Shown here: positions 52,518-60,289 of the stretch, piece after piece
Numbering within the stretch: position 1 is the stretch's first letter
Layout of the letters: each line of letters starts with the position of its first letter
NCBI GenBank assembly: GCA_002335865.1
Contig: DDCY01000027.1
Location: forward strand, 1-64,000
DNA length: 64,000 bases
Direction of reading: 5' to 3'
Origin: Saprospiraceae bacterium UBA1994
Lineage (GTDB): Bacteria > Bacteroidota > Bacteroidia > Chitinophagales > Saprospiraceae
Made by a program: the position numbers and the translations under genes
The notes under the pieces: model-generated
Database searches by the model: none
Told to the model about the DNA's origin: nothing
What the model saw: the letters and a program-made list of their open reading frames with translations, nothing else

Positions 52518-53759
52518 ATGTACCCGGATATCAGTTATTTACTTCACGATTTGTTCGGTACTCAGCCTGATAATTGGACATCGATTTTCAAGACTTTTGG
52601 ACTGTTGCTTGCCAGCGCACTACTTGCAGCTGGATGGGTACTCAAAAAGGAGCTAATCAGACTTGAGGAAGAAGGTAAAATTTCAGCGATAAAGCAAAAG
52701 GTAAAATCTTCGAATACTCAGATGAGCGATGTATTGACTAATGGTCTTATCGCATTTTTTTTTGGATTTAAAATTCCTTATGTCATTAATAATTTTGATG
52801 ACTTTCAATCAGATTCATCAAGTGTTATATTTTCATTTAAAGGGAATTGGCTTATTGGCCTGCTTTTGGGAGCAACTGTGGCTGTTTATCTCTATATAGA
52901 AAGCAGGAAAAATCCCGATGGTCCTAATGTGAAAGAAGTAATGCTAAGTCCTCATGAAAAGACCTCAGATATTGTGATACTTGCAGGCTTGAGCGGAGTG
53001 ATAGGAGCTAAACTCTTTTCGGTATTCGAAAATCTTCCAGCATTAGCTAAGGATCCAATGGGTATCATATTTAGCGGTAGTGGACTCAATGTACTTGGTG
53101 GAGTGATTCTAGCCTCTATCGTGGTAATATGGTATATACGTAAACTTCAGATCAATCCTTGGTATGTGATGGATATAGGAGGTATGGGTATTTTAGTAGG
53201 GTATGCTGTTGGTAGATTAGGATGTCAGCTATCAGGAGATGGTGATTGGGGTATAGTGGCGGCAGGGATCCCAGATTTTTGGTTCTTACCAGATTGGATG
53301 TGGTCCTATGATTTTCCAAATAACGTAGCACAAAGTGGTGGTCTAGTAGAAGGCTGTTCACAAGAGGCATATAACAATGCTTACGAACCACGCATCTCCG
53401 AAGAAGATAGATGCTTTACCGCTTGTGGAATAAGGTATTGCCACCAATTGAAAGAAGCGGTTTATACAACTTCTGTATTTGAAACTATATTTTGGTTTGG
53501 AGGATTTTTAATGCTTTGGATGGTGCGTAAAAAAATACAGATAGCAGGAATATTATTCTTTTTATATATGATCTATAATGGTATTATGAGATTCCTCATT
53601 GAAGAGATTAGAGTGAATGATAAGAGTAGTTTTTTGGGTATAGAAATGTCTCAGGCCCAAAAAATTTCAACATTATTTGTAGTTGGAGGTATTTTAGGTA
53701 TCCTTTGGCTTATCAATAGGGATAAAAAGAATAGAGTGAATCAAGAAATAGTACAATAA
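52518..53759 (+). CDS. lgt: Prolipoprotein diacylglyceryl transferase, extended form
   Basis: Inner-membrane enzyme that adds diacylglycerol to lipobox Cys residues. It has 413 residues, about 120 more than E. coli Lgt. Several membrane segments are present; the family signature is GYAVGRLGCQLSGDGDWG with the essential Arg and Asn-region replaced by the Bacteroidota variant, and the final part MRFLIEEIRVND. Two additions are visible: a charged loop after the first membrane segment (KKELIRLEEEGKISAIKQK) and a Cys-rich periplasmic insertion (about 285-320, VEGCSQEAY...DRCFTACGIRYCHQ). The stop codon overlaps the next start (TAATG). Confidence 0.9.
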   Translation: MYPDISYLLHDLFGTQPDNWTSIFKTFGLLLASALLAAGWVLKKELIRLEEEGKISAIKQKVKSSNTQMSDVLTNGLIAFFFGFKIPYVINNFDDFQSDSSSVIFSFKGNWLIGLLLGATVAVYLYIESRKNPDGPNVKEVMLSPHEKTSDIVILAGLSGVIGAKLFSVFENLPALAKDPMGIIFSGSGLNVLGGVILASIVVIWYIRKLQINPWYVMDIGGMGILVGYAVGRLGCQLSGDGDWGIVAAGIPDFWFLPDWMWSYDFPNNVAQSGGLVEGCSQEAYNNAYEPRISEEDRCFTACGIRYCHQLKEAVYTTSVFETIFWFGGFLMLWMVRKKIQIAGILFFLYMIYNGIMRFLIEEIRVNDKSSFLGIEMSQAQKISTLFVVGGILGILWLINRDKKNRVNQEIVQ

Positions 53760-54583
53760 TGGGCAAGTCGATATTGAAAAGGACAATAGGTACGATGCTA
53801 CTGATGTCAGTGATGGTAGGTATGCAATCTCTCATTGCGCAGGATAAGATTATCTCTAAGAAGGGCGATGAGACCTTATGTACAATCACACGTATCACAG
53901 ATACTCATATAGAATACCTTGATCCTCAAGACGAGTTCTACAAAATTGAAAAAAAATACATTAAGGAAGTTGAGTTTAGTGAGAATCCAAGAAACCCGAC
54001 TGATCACTCTAATAATACTTCTAAGGTGATCAAATTTAATTTACTATCTCTTCTGAACAATTCATTACAGTTTTCTTACGAAAAAGCATTAGATCCGCTA
54101 AATAGTATTGAGATAACTTTCAAGGTATTTGGAGTCAGTATCCAGGATTTTCCAGAGGAGAAAAAGGGTGGTGGTATAGATTTAGGTTATCGATTCAGAT
54201 TAGGAGATTTTATTAACGGTGACCGAAAAATAGAGAATTCTCATGTGCTAGACGGTATCGGTATCAAGCCCACAGTAGGAGCCTGCTATGCACAGATTGA
54301 TATAGAGAATGCTCAAGAAAAATACTACTATGTACATATAGGTACAGTAATTAACTATCAAGTAGTGTTTAAAAATAGAATACTTTTCGAAGGGTATGGA
54401 GGAATCCATATCTACAAAGGAAAAAACAAAATAGATTTTTTAAATACTCCTACTAGAACAGGAGTACTAGATTTCGAAGATGGAGATCTAAATGGTAGTG
54501 ATAACATAGCCTTTAGTTTGGGTATTAAAATGGGATACGTATTTGGTGGATTTGATAGAGATGCAAGACTTCTAAGATGGTAA
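53759..54583 (+). CDS. Exported protein, first of two tandem paralogues after lgt
   Basis: It has 274 residues with a signal peptide (about 1-28, ending LIAQ). The N-terminal module KIISKKGDETLCTITRITDTHIEYLDPQDE...KKYIKEVEF resembles the start of the next gene's product. The remainder (about 90-270) looks like outer-membrane or periplasmic beta sheet (GGGIDLGYRFRLGDF, ILFEGYGGIHIYKG, FSLGIKMGYVFGGF). Not recognised. Translationally coupled to lgt through a one-base overlap, and overlaps the next gene by 7 bp. Confidence 0.75.
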   Translation: MGKSILKRTIGTMLLMSVMVGMQSLIAQDKIISKKGDETLCTITRITDTHIEYLDPQDEFYKIEKKYIKEVEFSENPRNPTDHSNNTSKVIKFNLLSLLNNSLQFSYEKALDPLNSIEITFKVFGVSIQDFPEEKKGGGIDLGYRFRLGDFINGDRKIENSHVLDGIGIKPTVGACYAQIDIENAQEKYYYVHIGTVINYQVVFKNRILFEGYGGIHIYKGKNKIDFLNTPTRTGVLDFEDGDLNGSDNIAFSLGIKMGYVFGGFDRDARLLRW

Positions 54584-55341
54584 GATTACTCTACATATTA
54601 TTATTTTTTGTGTCTAATGGTGCAGTAGCTCAAGATTTGATTGTCAAGAGATCTGGAGAGGTTATCTATTGTAATATCGAATCCGTGGAAGACTATTATA
54701 TTCACTTCTACGAATTAGGAGACACAAGTAGGGCACTTCTATATAAAATGGATGCGGCTATTGTGAAGAAAATTGTATTTGGCGGAGACGATCAACTTGC
54801 CTTCCTTGATCAAAGTAATATCACAACAAGTGAGGCAATTTCTGGATCATACATAATGTTAGAGACGAATCTTGACGGATTGTTTAATGATTTTTTATCC
54901 TTGCATTTTCAATATTTAAAACAGAAGTATGCCTTTGATATCGGCTTTAAACGATTTTCCTCATCCGCGAATGTCTCTTTTGAAGCAATAGATCATAAAG
55001 GCTCTATGGTAGAACTAGGTTTCAGCCTCCCTATGAATATGTTTGGCAAAAAAGATAGGCCTATGAGAGGATTATATATTCGTGGATATGGCATATTTAC
55101 TACAGGTAATTTTCGGAATGTATTTCAGTCAGGAGGTATTATTGAGTATAATCAGCTCTCATTCGGAGTGCAAGGAGTTTTACACTATCAGATAACTAAG
55201 AGTTTCTATGTCAAAATGTACTATGGACTTGGTGGTACTAAACAAGTAGAGAGCTTTGCGCCTTCAATAAGACGAGCTGATCTGTCAGGTGGGAATGGCC
55301 TTCAAAATATCTACGGGATGAGAATTGGATATGTATTTTAA
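54577..55341 (+). CDS. Exported protein, second tandem paralogue
   Basis: It has 254 residues with a signal peptide (1-18, ending AVAQ). The N-terminal module DLIVKRSGEVIYCNIESVEDYYIHFYELGDTSRALLYKMDAAIVKKIVF parallels that of the preceding protein (K-x-G-E-x-x-x-C-x-I, then I-x-Y/F at similar spacing, then IKKI/VEF). The C-terminal part is beta-rich and ends YGMRIGYVF, as in outer-membrane barrels. Function unknown; third gene of the lgt unit. Confidence 0.72.
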   Translation: MVRLLYILLFFVSNGAVAQDLIVKRSGEVIYCNIESVEDYYIHFYELGDTSRALLYKMDAAIVKKIVFGGDDQLAFLDQSNITTSEAISGSYIMLETNLDGLFNDFLSLHFQYLKQKYAFDIGFKRFSSSANVSFEAIDHKGSMVELGFSLPMNMFGKKDRPMRGLYIRGYGIFTTGNFRNVFQSGGIIEYNQLSFGVQGVLHYQITKSFYVKMYYGLGGTKQVESFAPSIRRADLSGGNGLQNIYGMRIGYVF

Positions 55342-55500
55342 CGTAGACAATAAATATTGCGAAGCACTATCGGTAAACCCCCTCAAGAGCCACTAAATCC
55401 ATATTCTAAAATATATCTATTTTCATCGTAGCGGGTACTATACATGTAGTCAAAATAGCTATGCTTTGTGTTGTTGTATACTTTTATGTTTAGCGTTTAT

Positions 55501-55547
55501 ACAATTCACTTTCTTGTTAATTGAAGTCGTATATACTCGCAAAATAG
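55501..55547 (+). repeat. Imperfect direct repeat, copy 1
   Basis: Begins ACAATTCACTTTCTTGTTAA; 19 of the first 20 bases equal those of copy 2, and similarity continues through a TATATA segment to CAAAAT. Copy 2 starts 89 bp downstream. Confidence 0.7.
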
Positions 55548-55589
55548 TTTTGTTTTTTTAGGTTGAGGCTTTTCTCTTTAGTGTATATG

Positions 55590-55637
55590 ACAATTTACTT
55601 TCTTGTTAACTGAGACTATATATATTTTCAAAATCAC
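55590..55637 (+). repeat. Imperfect direct repeat, copy 2
   Basis: Begins ACAATTTACTTTCTTGTTAA, ends with CAAAATCAC, 26 bp before the scpB start. Both copies hold TTG then, 15 bp on, a TATA-like stretch, so the block may be a duplicated promoter. Confidence 0.7.
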
Positions 55638-55663
55638 TATGTTTACAGTAATTATTAATTCTT

Positions 55664-56326
55664 ATGGAAAAGCTTAGTCAATATATAGAATCTCTAATAT
55701 TCGTTTCGGATCAGTCTATAGGATTTGCCCTTCTAAAAGAATCGCTAGAAAATCATTTTGAGACGAAAGTGGATACCGATAGTATCGAGTCAGCTATAGA
55801 TGAATTAATAGAAAAGTATCAGGACGAGAAGTTTGCGATTGAGATCGTAGAGATCAATAATGGATTCAAGTTTATGACTAAAGGTGCTTATCATGGAATC
55901 GTTGGCGCATATATCAAAATACAAAGTAGTAGGAGACTATCGACAGCGGCACTTGAGACCTTGGCGATTATAGCGTACAGGCAGCCAGTGGTTAAGAGTG
56001 AAATGGAGAAAATTAGAGGCGTAAGTTGCGATTATTCGGTACAAAAACTTTTGGAAAAAGAGCTCGTAGCAATAAGTGGGCGTAGCGAAGGGCCAGGAAG
56101 ACCACTTGAGTATAGTACAAGTGACAAATTTATGGAATACTTTGGCCTCAGGGATATGTCAGACATGCCGAAAATCAAGGACTTTAATATTCCTGACTCT
56201 CAAGTAGGAGAACCTGCACCACTAGAAGAAGTAATTGCAATACCTTCTGAAGAAATATCAGAAGTAAAAGAGGAATTAAATGAAGAATTGCCTCCAGTAT
56301 TAGGTCCGCCAAGCGAAGAAGGGTAA
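55664..56326 (+). CDS. scpB: Segregation and condensation protein B
   Basis: Winged-helix kleisin-associated subunit of the SMC-ScpAB complex that compacts chromosomes. It has 220 residues; the two winged-helix domains (about 1-80 and 85-165) include IESLIFVSDQSIGFALLKE, RLSTAALETLAIIAYRQPVVKSEMEKIRGV and the family motif GRSEGPGRPLEYSTSDKFMEYFGL. The tail (about 180-220) is acidic and Pro-rich. scpA is not adjacent. Confidence 0.94.
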   Translation: MEKLSQYIESLIFVSDQSIGFALLKESLENHFETKVDTDSIESAIDELIEKYQDEKFAIEIVEINNGFKFMTKGAYHGIVGAYIKIQSSRRLSTAALETLAIIAYRQPVVKSEMEKIRGVSCDYSVQKLLEKELVAISGRSEGPGRPLEYSTSDKFMEYFGLRDMSDMPKIKDFNIPDSQVGEPAPLEEVIAIPSEEISEVKEELNEELPPVLGPPSEEG

Positions 56327-56389
56327 CGATTTTCGTTTTACATCAATGATGTTAGAACCATCTAGCCTGATTATGGGTTACAAAGAAGA

Positions 56390-56923
56390 ATGAATAATTT
56401 ATCGATGGACGCACCATTAGTCAACAGAGTAGCCAATTCTAGCCTCATTACCCTTAATCTTGAGGATTACTATCCAGTAAACGAGATTGCAATATTTGAT
56501 CTCAAAGATCACCTCTTTCAAGGACTTATACTCAAAGAAAAGGACTTCCGTGCAGCCCTCAAAGAGCACGAATGGACACAGTACCAAGATAAGATCTTAC
56601 TAATCTACTGTAGTGCTGATGCTATCATACCTGTGTGGGCATATATGCTTGTTATCAGTTATGCACAGCCATATACATTCGATAGCTATCAAGGAGACCA
56701 AGATCAATTCCTCAATCATTACTATAAGACATTCGTTGCATCACAAGATTACGATCAGTACGAAGGTGAGAAAGTTGTTATAAAAGGGTGTAGCAATAAA
56801 CCTGTGCCAGCAGCAGCATACATGGCACTTACTGAAGCTCTTAAGCCATATGCACAGTCTGTGAAGTATGGTGAGCCATGTAGTACAGTGCCGGTATTTA
56901 AGAGGCCTAGAGTACTGAAGTAA
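56390..56923 (+). CDS. DUF2480 family protein
   Basis: Conserved Bacteroidota protein of unknown function. It has 177 residues, with the family landmarks VNRVANSSLITLNLEDYYP, DLKDHLFQGLILKEKDFRAALKEHEW, IYCSADAIIPVWAYMLV and VVIKGCSNKPVPAAAYMALTEALKPYAQSVKYGEPCSTVP. No signal peptide. Three conserved Cys are visible. It follows scpB by 63 bp and may be co-transcribed. Confidence 0.9.
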   Translation: MNNLSMDAPLVNRVANSSLITLNLEDYYPVNEIAIFDLKDHLFQGLILKEKDFRAALKEHEWTQYQDKILLIYCSADAIIPVWAYMLVISYAQPYTFDSYQGDQDQFLNHYYKTFVASQDYDQYEGEKVVIKGCSNKPVPAAAYMALTEALKPYAQSVKYGEPCSTVPVFKRPRVLK

Positions 56924-56984
56924 GATTGATCGCGATGTAAGCGTGTCGTTTGTTACCAAACGTAAAAGATTGACGGCAGCAGAC

Positions 56985-58595
56985 TTACCTCAACAAATCT
57001 ATCTTAACTCCTTCGTTACTTATATGTATTGCCTTATACTCGTCAGTTTTACTAAAGATATCTTCAGACCCGTTTTCAAGTCTCAAAACACCTCTTGGAC
57101 ATACAGCTGAACAGATACCACATCCTACACAACTAGCTCTCACTATATTCTGTCCTTTCTGCGCATAAGATCTAACATCTATACCCATTTCACAATAAGT
57201 AGAGCAATTGCCACATGAGATACATTGTCCTCCATTTGTTGTGATTCTAAACTTTGAAAATAGCTTTTGCTGCAATCCCAAAATCGCTGCCATAGGACAG
57301 CCAAATCTACACCATACACGACTTCCCATAATAGGGTAGAAGCCGACACCGACTACACCAGAAAATAATGCTCCAATATAGAATCCATAAGAACTTTTAA
57401 ATGCATCGCCTCCAAGGAAAAAAGCATTGCCGCTTCCAAACAACCAATTCATGCCGAGTAGGATAGCGACTAAGGTGGCCGAGCCTGATGCTAAGTAAAT
57501 CTTGTTTTTATTTCCGTCTGCATTTTTCTTTTGAAGAAATGCATAGGAAGCAGCTAAGGCCAATAACAGTCCTATAATGATCAATGTAAATCCTGTTTGA
57601 GTTAGTGAATATTTTGACGGATCCTTACCAAGATAAGAATATACTACAGCGATAGTCATTACAAATGAAAAGAGCAAGACGGCATGAATCATCCATCGCT
57701 CTATCTTCCATGCATTTATCGACTTATCTGATAGATGTCTCCATGGATCTCCGGCTGTCTCTGCTAATCCCCCACATCCACACACCCATGAGCAATACCA
57801 TCTCTTTCCATATTTGTATGTAAGATAAGGTGATACTACGAATACTAATAATAGACTCCATATGAAGAAAAACCATCCGATGTTTCCAGCAGAAAGCATA
57901 TTGTCAATATGCCATTGCTGAGCAAAGTCATAATCTAGCGGCCATTGATTTTTAAGATCCATATCAAACCAATTTCCTTCAAAACCTCCATTGAGTCCTG
58001 ATAAAATCTCAGGTATCAAATACGCTAAGAATAATTGGAAGAACATAACTGACAATGTCCTAATAACCTGATATCGGTTTTGTCTGTATTTGTATATAAA
58101 TTTTATTCCAAAGAATAATATCGCAAATGTGTACATCGTACCATACATAAACCATTGACTTGCTGGCTTTCCATGAAATACATTCGATAAAGGATCAAAT
58201 AGAGAAATAATTCCTGTATTGGCAGCACCAGCTTTACCCATTCCCAGTACCTCCGGAAACCAGTATAACAACACATAAAATCCTGTCAAAACAATCCCAA
58301 GTATCCATCCTATTACACCTCTACTCGCCAAAGAACTAAACCATACACCATCATTTTTAACACCTGCTTTCTTTGTAGCATAATGCTGGTATGAATACCA
58401 CAGTAGACTCATGCCCATCAGAGTGAAAGCGATAGTGAATGTCATCCCTGTACTAGCGAAACTTACACCTCCAGCATGTAGTCCGGCTATAGTTAGGCCT
58501 AAAAGTCCTGAAAGGATAGCTAGACGCTCAGTCAGACCCAAGTTATGAGGGTTAGGATTGGCTATTGATAAACTCTTATCTATATAATTTGACAT
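56985..58595 (-). CDS. Polytopic membrane 4Fe-4S ferredoxin-domain protein (NapH/NosR-like)
   Basis: Probable membrane electron-transfer protein. It has 536 residues with about ten hydrophobic segments. Two CxxxC-type motifs lie in loops (YCSWVCGCGG at about 270 and WCRFGCPMA at about 430), as in NapH and NosR. A C-terminal two-cluster ferredoxin domain follows (CISCGNCSTYCEMG and CVGCGICSAVCPRG, about 460-510). It lies 15 bp after a FAD oxidoreductase gene, so electrons could pass from NAD(P)H through the flavoprotein. Partner and acceptor are unknown. Confidence 0.88.
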   Translation of the reverse strand: MSNYIDKSLSIANPNPHNLGLTERLAILSGLLGLTIAGLHAGGVSFASTGMTFTIAFTLMGMSLLWYSYQHYATKKAGVKNDGVWFSSLASRGVIGWILGIVLTGFYVLLYWFPEVLGMGKAGAANTGIISLFDPLSNVFHGKPASQWFMYGTMYTFAILFFGIKFIYKYRQNRYQVIRTLSVMFFQLFLAYLIPEILSGLNGGFEGNWFDMDLKNQWPLDYDFAQQWHIDNMLSAGNIGWFFFIWSLLLVFVVSPYLTYKYGKRWYCSWVCGCGGLAETAGDPWRHLSDKSINAWKIERWMIHAVLLFSFVMTIAVVYSYLGKDPSKYSLTQTGFTLIIIGLLLALAASYAFLQKKNADGNKNKIYLASGSATLVAILLGMNWLFGSGNAFFLGGDAFKSSYGFYIGALFSGVVGVGFYPIMGSRVWCRFGCPMAAILGLQQKLFSKFRITTNGGQCISCGNCSTYCEMGIDVRSYAQKGQNIVRASCVGCGICSAVCPRGVLRLENGSEDIFSKTDEYKAIHISNEGVKIDLLR

Positions 58596-58610
58596 TTGTA
58601 TTTTTTTCTT

Positions 58611-59951
58611 CTAACTAGTTAAAAACGCAGTGACTCTATCCAGTATCCTTTTGGATTTCACTTGGTAGCTGATACCTGATTGCTCTGAAAAACTTTTTCT
58701 GATCAGTGTCTCATAAGTCTTATAAAACTCAGGATCAAAATTTGCTAGATTTAGATTTTCTAGTACCTCTTGAAGCGAAGTTCCATCTCTGATCCATTTT
58801 TCACACACTTCATGGCGAAACCTGATACCCATCAAGTTAAACCCTGCAACTTTATTGTTATCAGTATGATAGTTAATTCTGATCGCCTTGTCACCTTCAG
58901 GATGCTCCCAATATAGTGTAGAAAGATAATCGTGTAATGTGCCAGGTACATCTCCATATACCTGATATTCTATATCTAGAAATTTTGCTGAGTTGAACCA
59001 AATACCAGGATCGTAGTCTACCGATTTTCCACATATATTATAAGCAGCTGTTTCACCCATCATTCGTCCTGCATACCATATAGCTTCTATATTTTTTCTA
59101 CCAGGCCTCGGTTCGGATAATTGAGCGCAGTCACCGATAGCATATACATCTTTGATATTAGTCTCTAGATGCTTGTCCACAACTATTCCTTTTTCGACAT
59201 TGAGCATTGTCTCTTTGAGCCATTGTACGTTTGGGTGGACTCCAGCAGTGAGACCTACATATTCGCATTTCATGCGCTCACCTGAGTTTTTCATCTTTAC
59301 AGCGCATGCATTGCCGTTTCCGTCATCTTCTATGCTTTCAAGCTCTTCGCTGAGTCTAAGGTCGATATGATGTCCTTTTATATGTCTGCTAATCATATGA
59401 GACTCTTCTGCTGGGAGTACATTATTCCAATAGCTACTCTCTCTTACGAGCATAGTTACGGGTATATCTCTTGAGCGAAACATCTCAGCCATTTCTATAC
59501 CTATCAGCCCACCGCCTACGATTACTGCACGTTTCAATCCAGGTGTATGGCGTTCCATGTTTTCTACATCACTATAGGAGTATAATCCAGCTACACGATT
59601 GAGATCTTGGCCAGGCCAACCAAATTTGTTAGTGGCAGAACCCAAAGCAAGTACCAGTTTGTCATATTTTATATCCGCTCCTATTCTCATAGACAGTGTT
59701 TTACCATCAAAATTTATATTATCGACATGATCCTTAACAAGATCAATTCTATTTTTATCCCAAAAGTAATCTTCATAGGGCTTAGTCTCTTTATATCTCA
59801 TGTGTCCCATGTAGATATACATCATAGCAGTTCGTGAGAAAAAATGCTCCGTTTCGGAGGATATTACTGTGATTTTATGGTCACTCAGCTTTCGGATCCA
59901 TCTAGCAGTAGTGATACCGCTGATGCCATTACCAATGATGGCTATATGCAT
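58611..59951 (-). CDS. FAD/NAD(P)-dependent pyridine nucleotide oxidoreductase
   Basis: It has 446 residues. The FAD Rossmann motif is at the N-terminus (IAIIGNGISGITTARWIRKL), the NAD(P) motif near 145 (AVIVGGGLIGIEMAEMF), and the second FAD motif near 265 (DVYAIGDCAQ). No redox-active CxxxxC pair is seen, so it resembles nitrite-reductase or ferredoxin reductase-type members rather than disulfide reductases. The C-terminal 120 residues are a family-specific extension. First gene of a two-gene unit with the membrane Fe-S protein. Confidence 0.88.
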   Translation of the reverse strand: MHIAIIGNGISGITTARWIRKLSDHKITVISSETEHFFSRTAMMYIYMGHMRYKETKPYEDYFWDKNRIDLVKDHVDNINFDGKTLSMRIGADIKYDKLVLALGSATNKFGWPGQDLNRVAGLYSYSDVENMERHTPGLKRAVIVGGGLIGIEMAEMFRSRDIPVTMLVRESSYWNNVLPAEESHMISRHIKGHHIDLRLSEELESIEDDGNGNACAVKMKNSGERMKCEYVGLTAGVHPNVQWLKETMLNVEKGIVVDKHLETNIKDVYAIGDCAQLSEPRPGRKNIEAIWYAGRMMGETAAYNICGKSVDYDPGIWFNSAKFLDIEYQVYGDVPGTLHDYLSTLYWEHPEGDKAIRINYHTDNNKVAGFNLMGIRFRHEVCEKWIRDGTSLQEVLENLNLANFDPEFYKTYETLIRKSFSEQSGISYQVKSKRILDRVTAFLTS

Positions 59952-60289
59952 AGTTAGTATAGTTTCGTATTGTTTTTATTTTACAATATCTGATTAGATA
60001 GCAACTACTATAGTCACTGTGGAGGTCTCTTGTGATTTCTCAACTAATCAGGTCATCTAAGCATCTTCAATATATAAAGAATAAAGGAACTTAAATCCTG
60101 ATTTTGGTTCTGGAAAGGACATCTATTACTTAGAGTCTTAAATCGGACTATCGAATTATTATTAATTTATATAATTGTCTTGAAGGCACTCATTTTACTA
60201 CTTTTTATTTTAAGGTATAGTTATAAGAACATTTTTTACTAAATTGGACCGATTAATTAATCGAATTTACCAAACCACAATAACTAATT
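59952..60289. other. Divergent intergenic region
   Basis: About 338 bp between the FAD oxidoreductase and the T9SS protein genes. Strongly AT-rich, without a convincing TAnnTTTG box or inverted repeat; promoters must be here, but I cannot place them. Confidence 0.5.

Larger units (their letters stand above)
55342..55663. other. Spacer upstream of scpB with a duplicated block
   Basis: About 320 bp, no gene. It contains a near-duplicate of about 47 bp (listed separately). No clear terminator follows the lgt unit. Confidence 0.6.
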
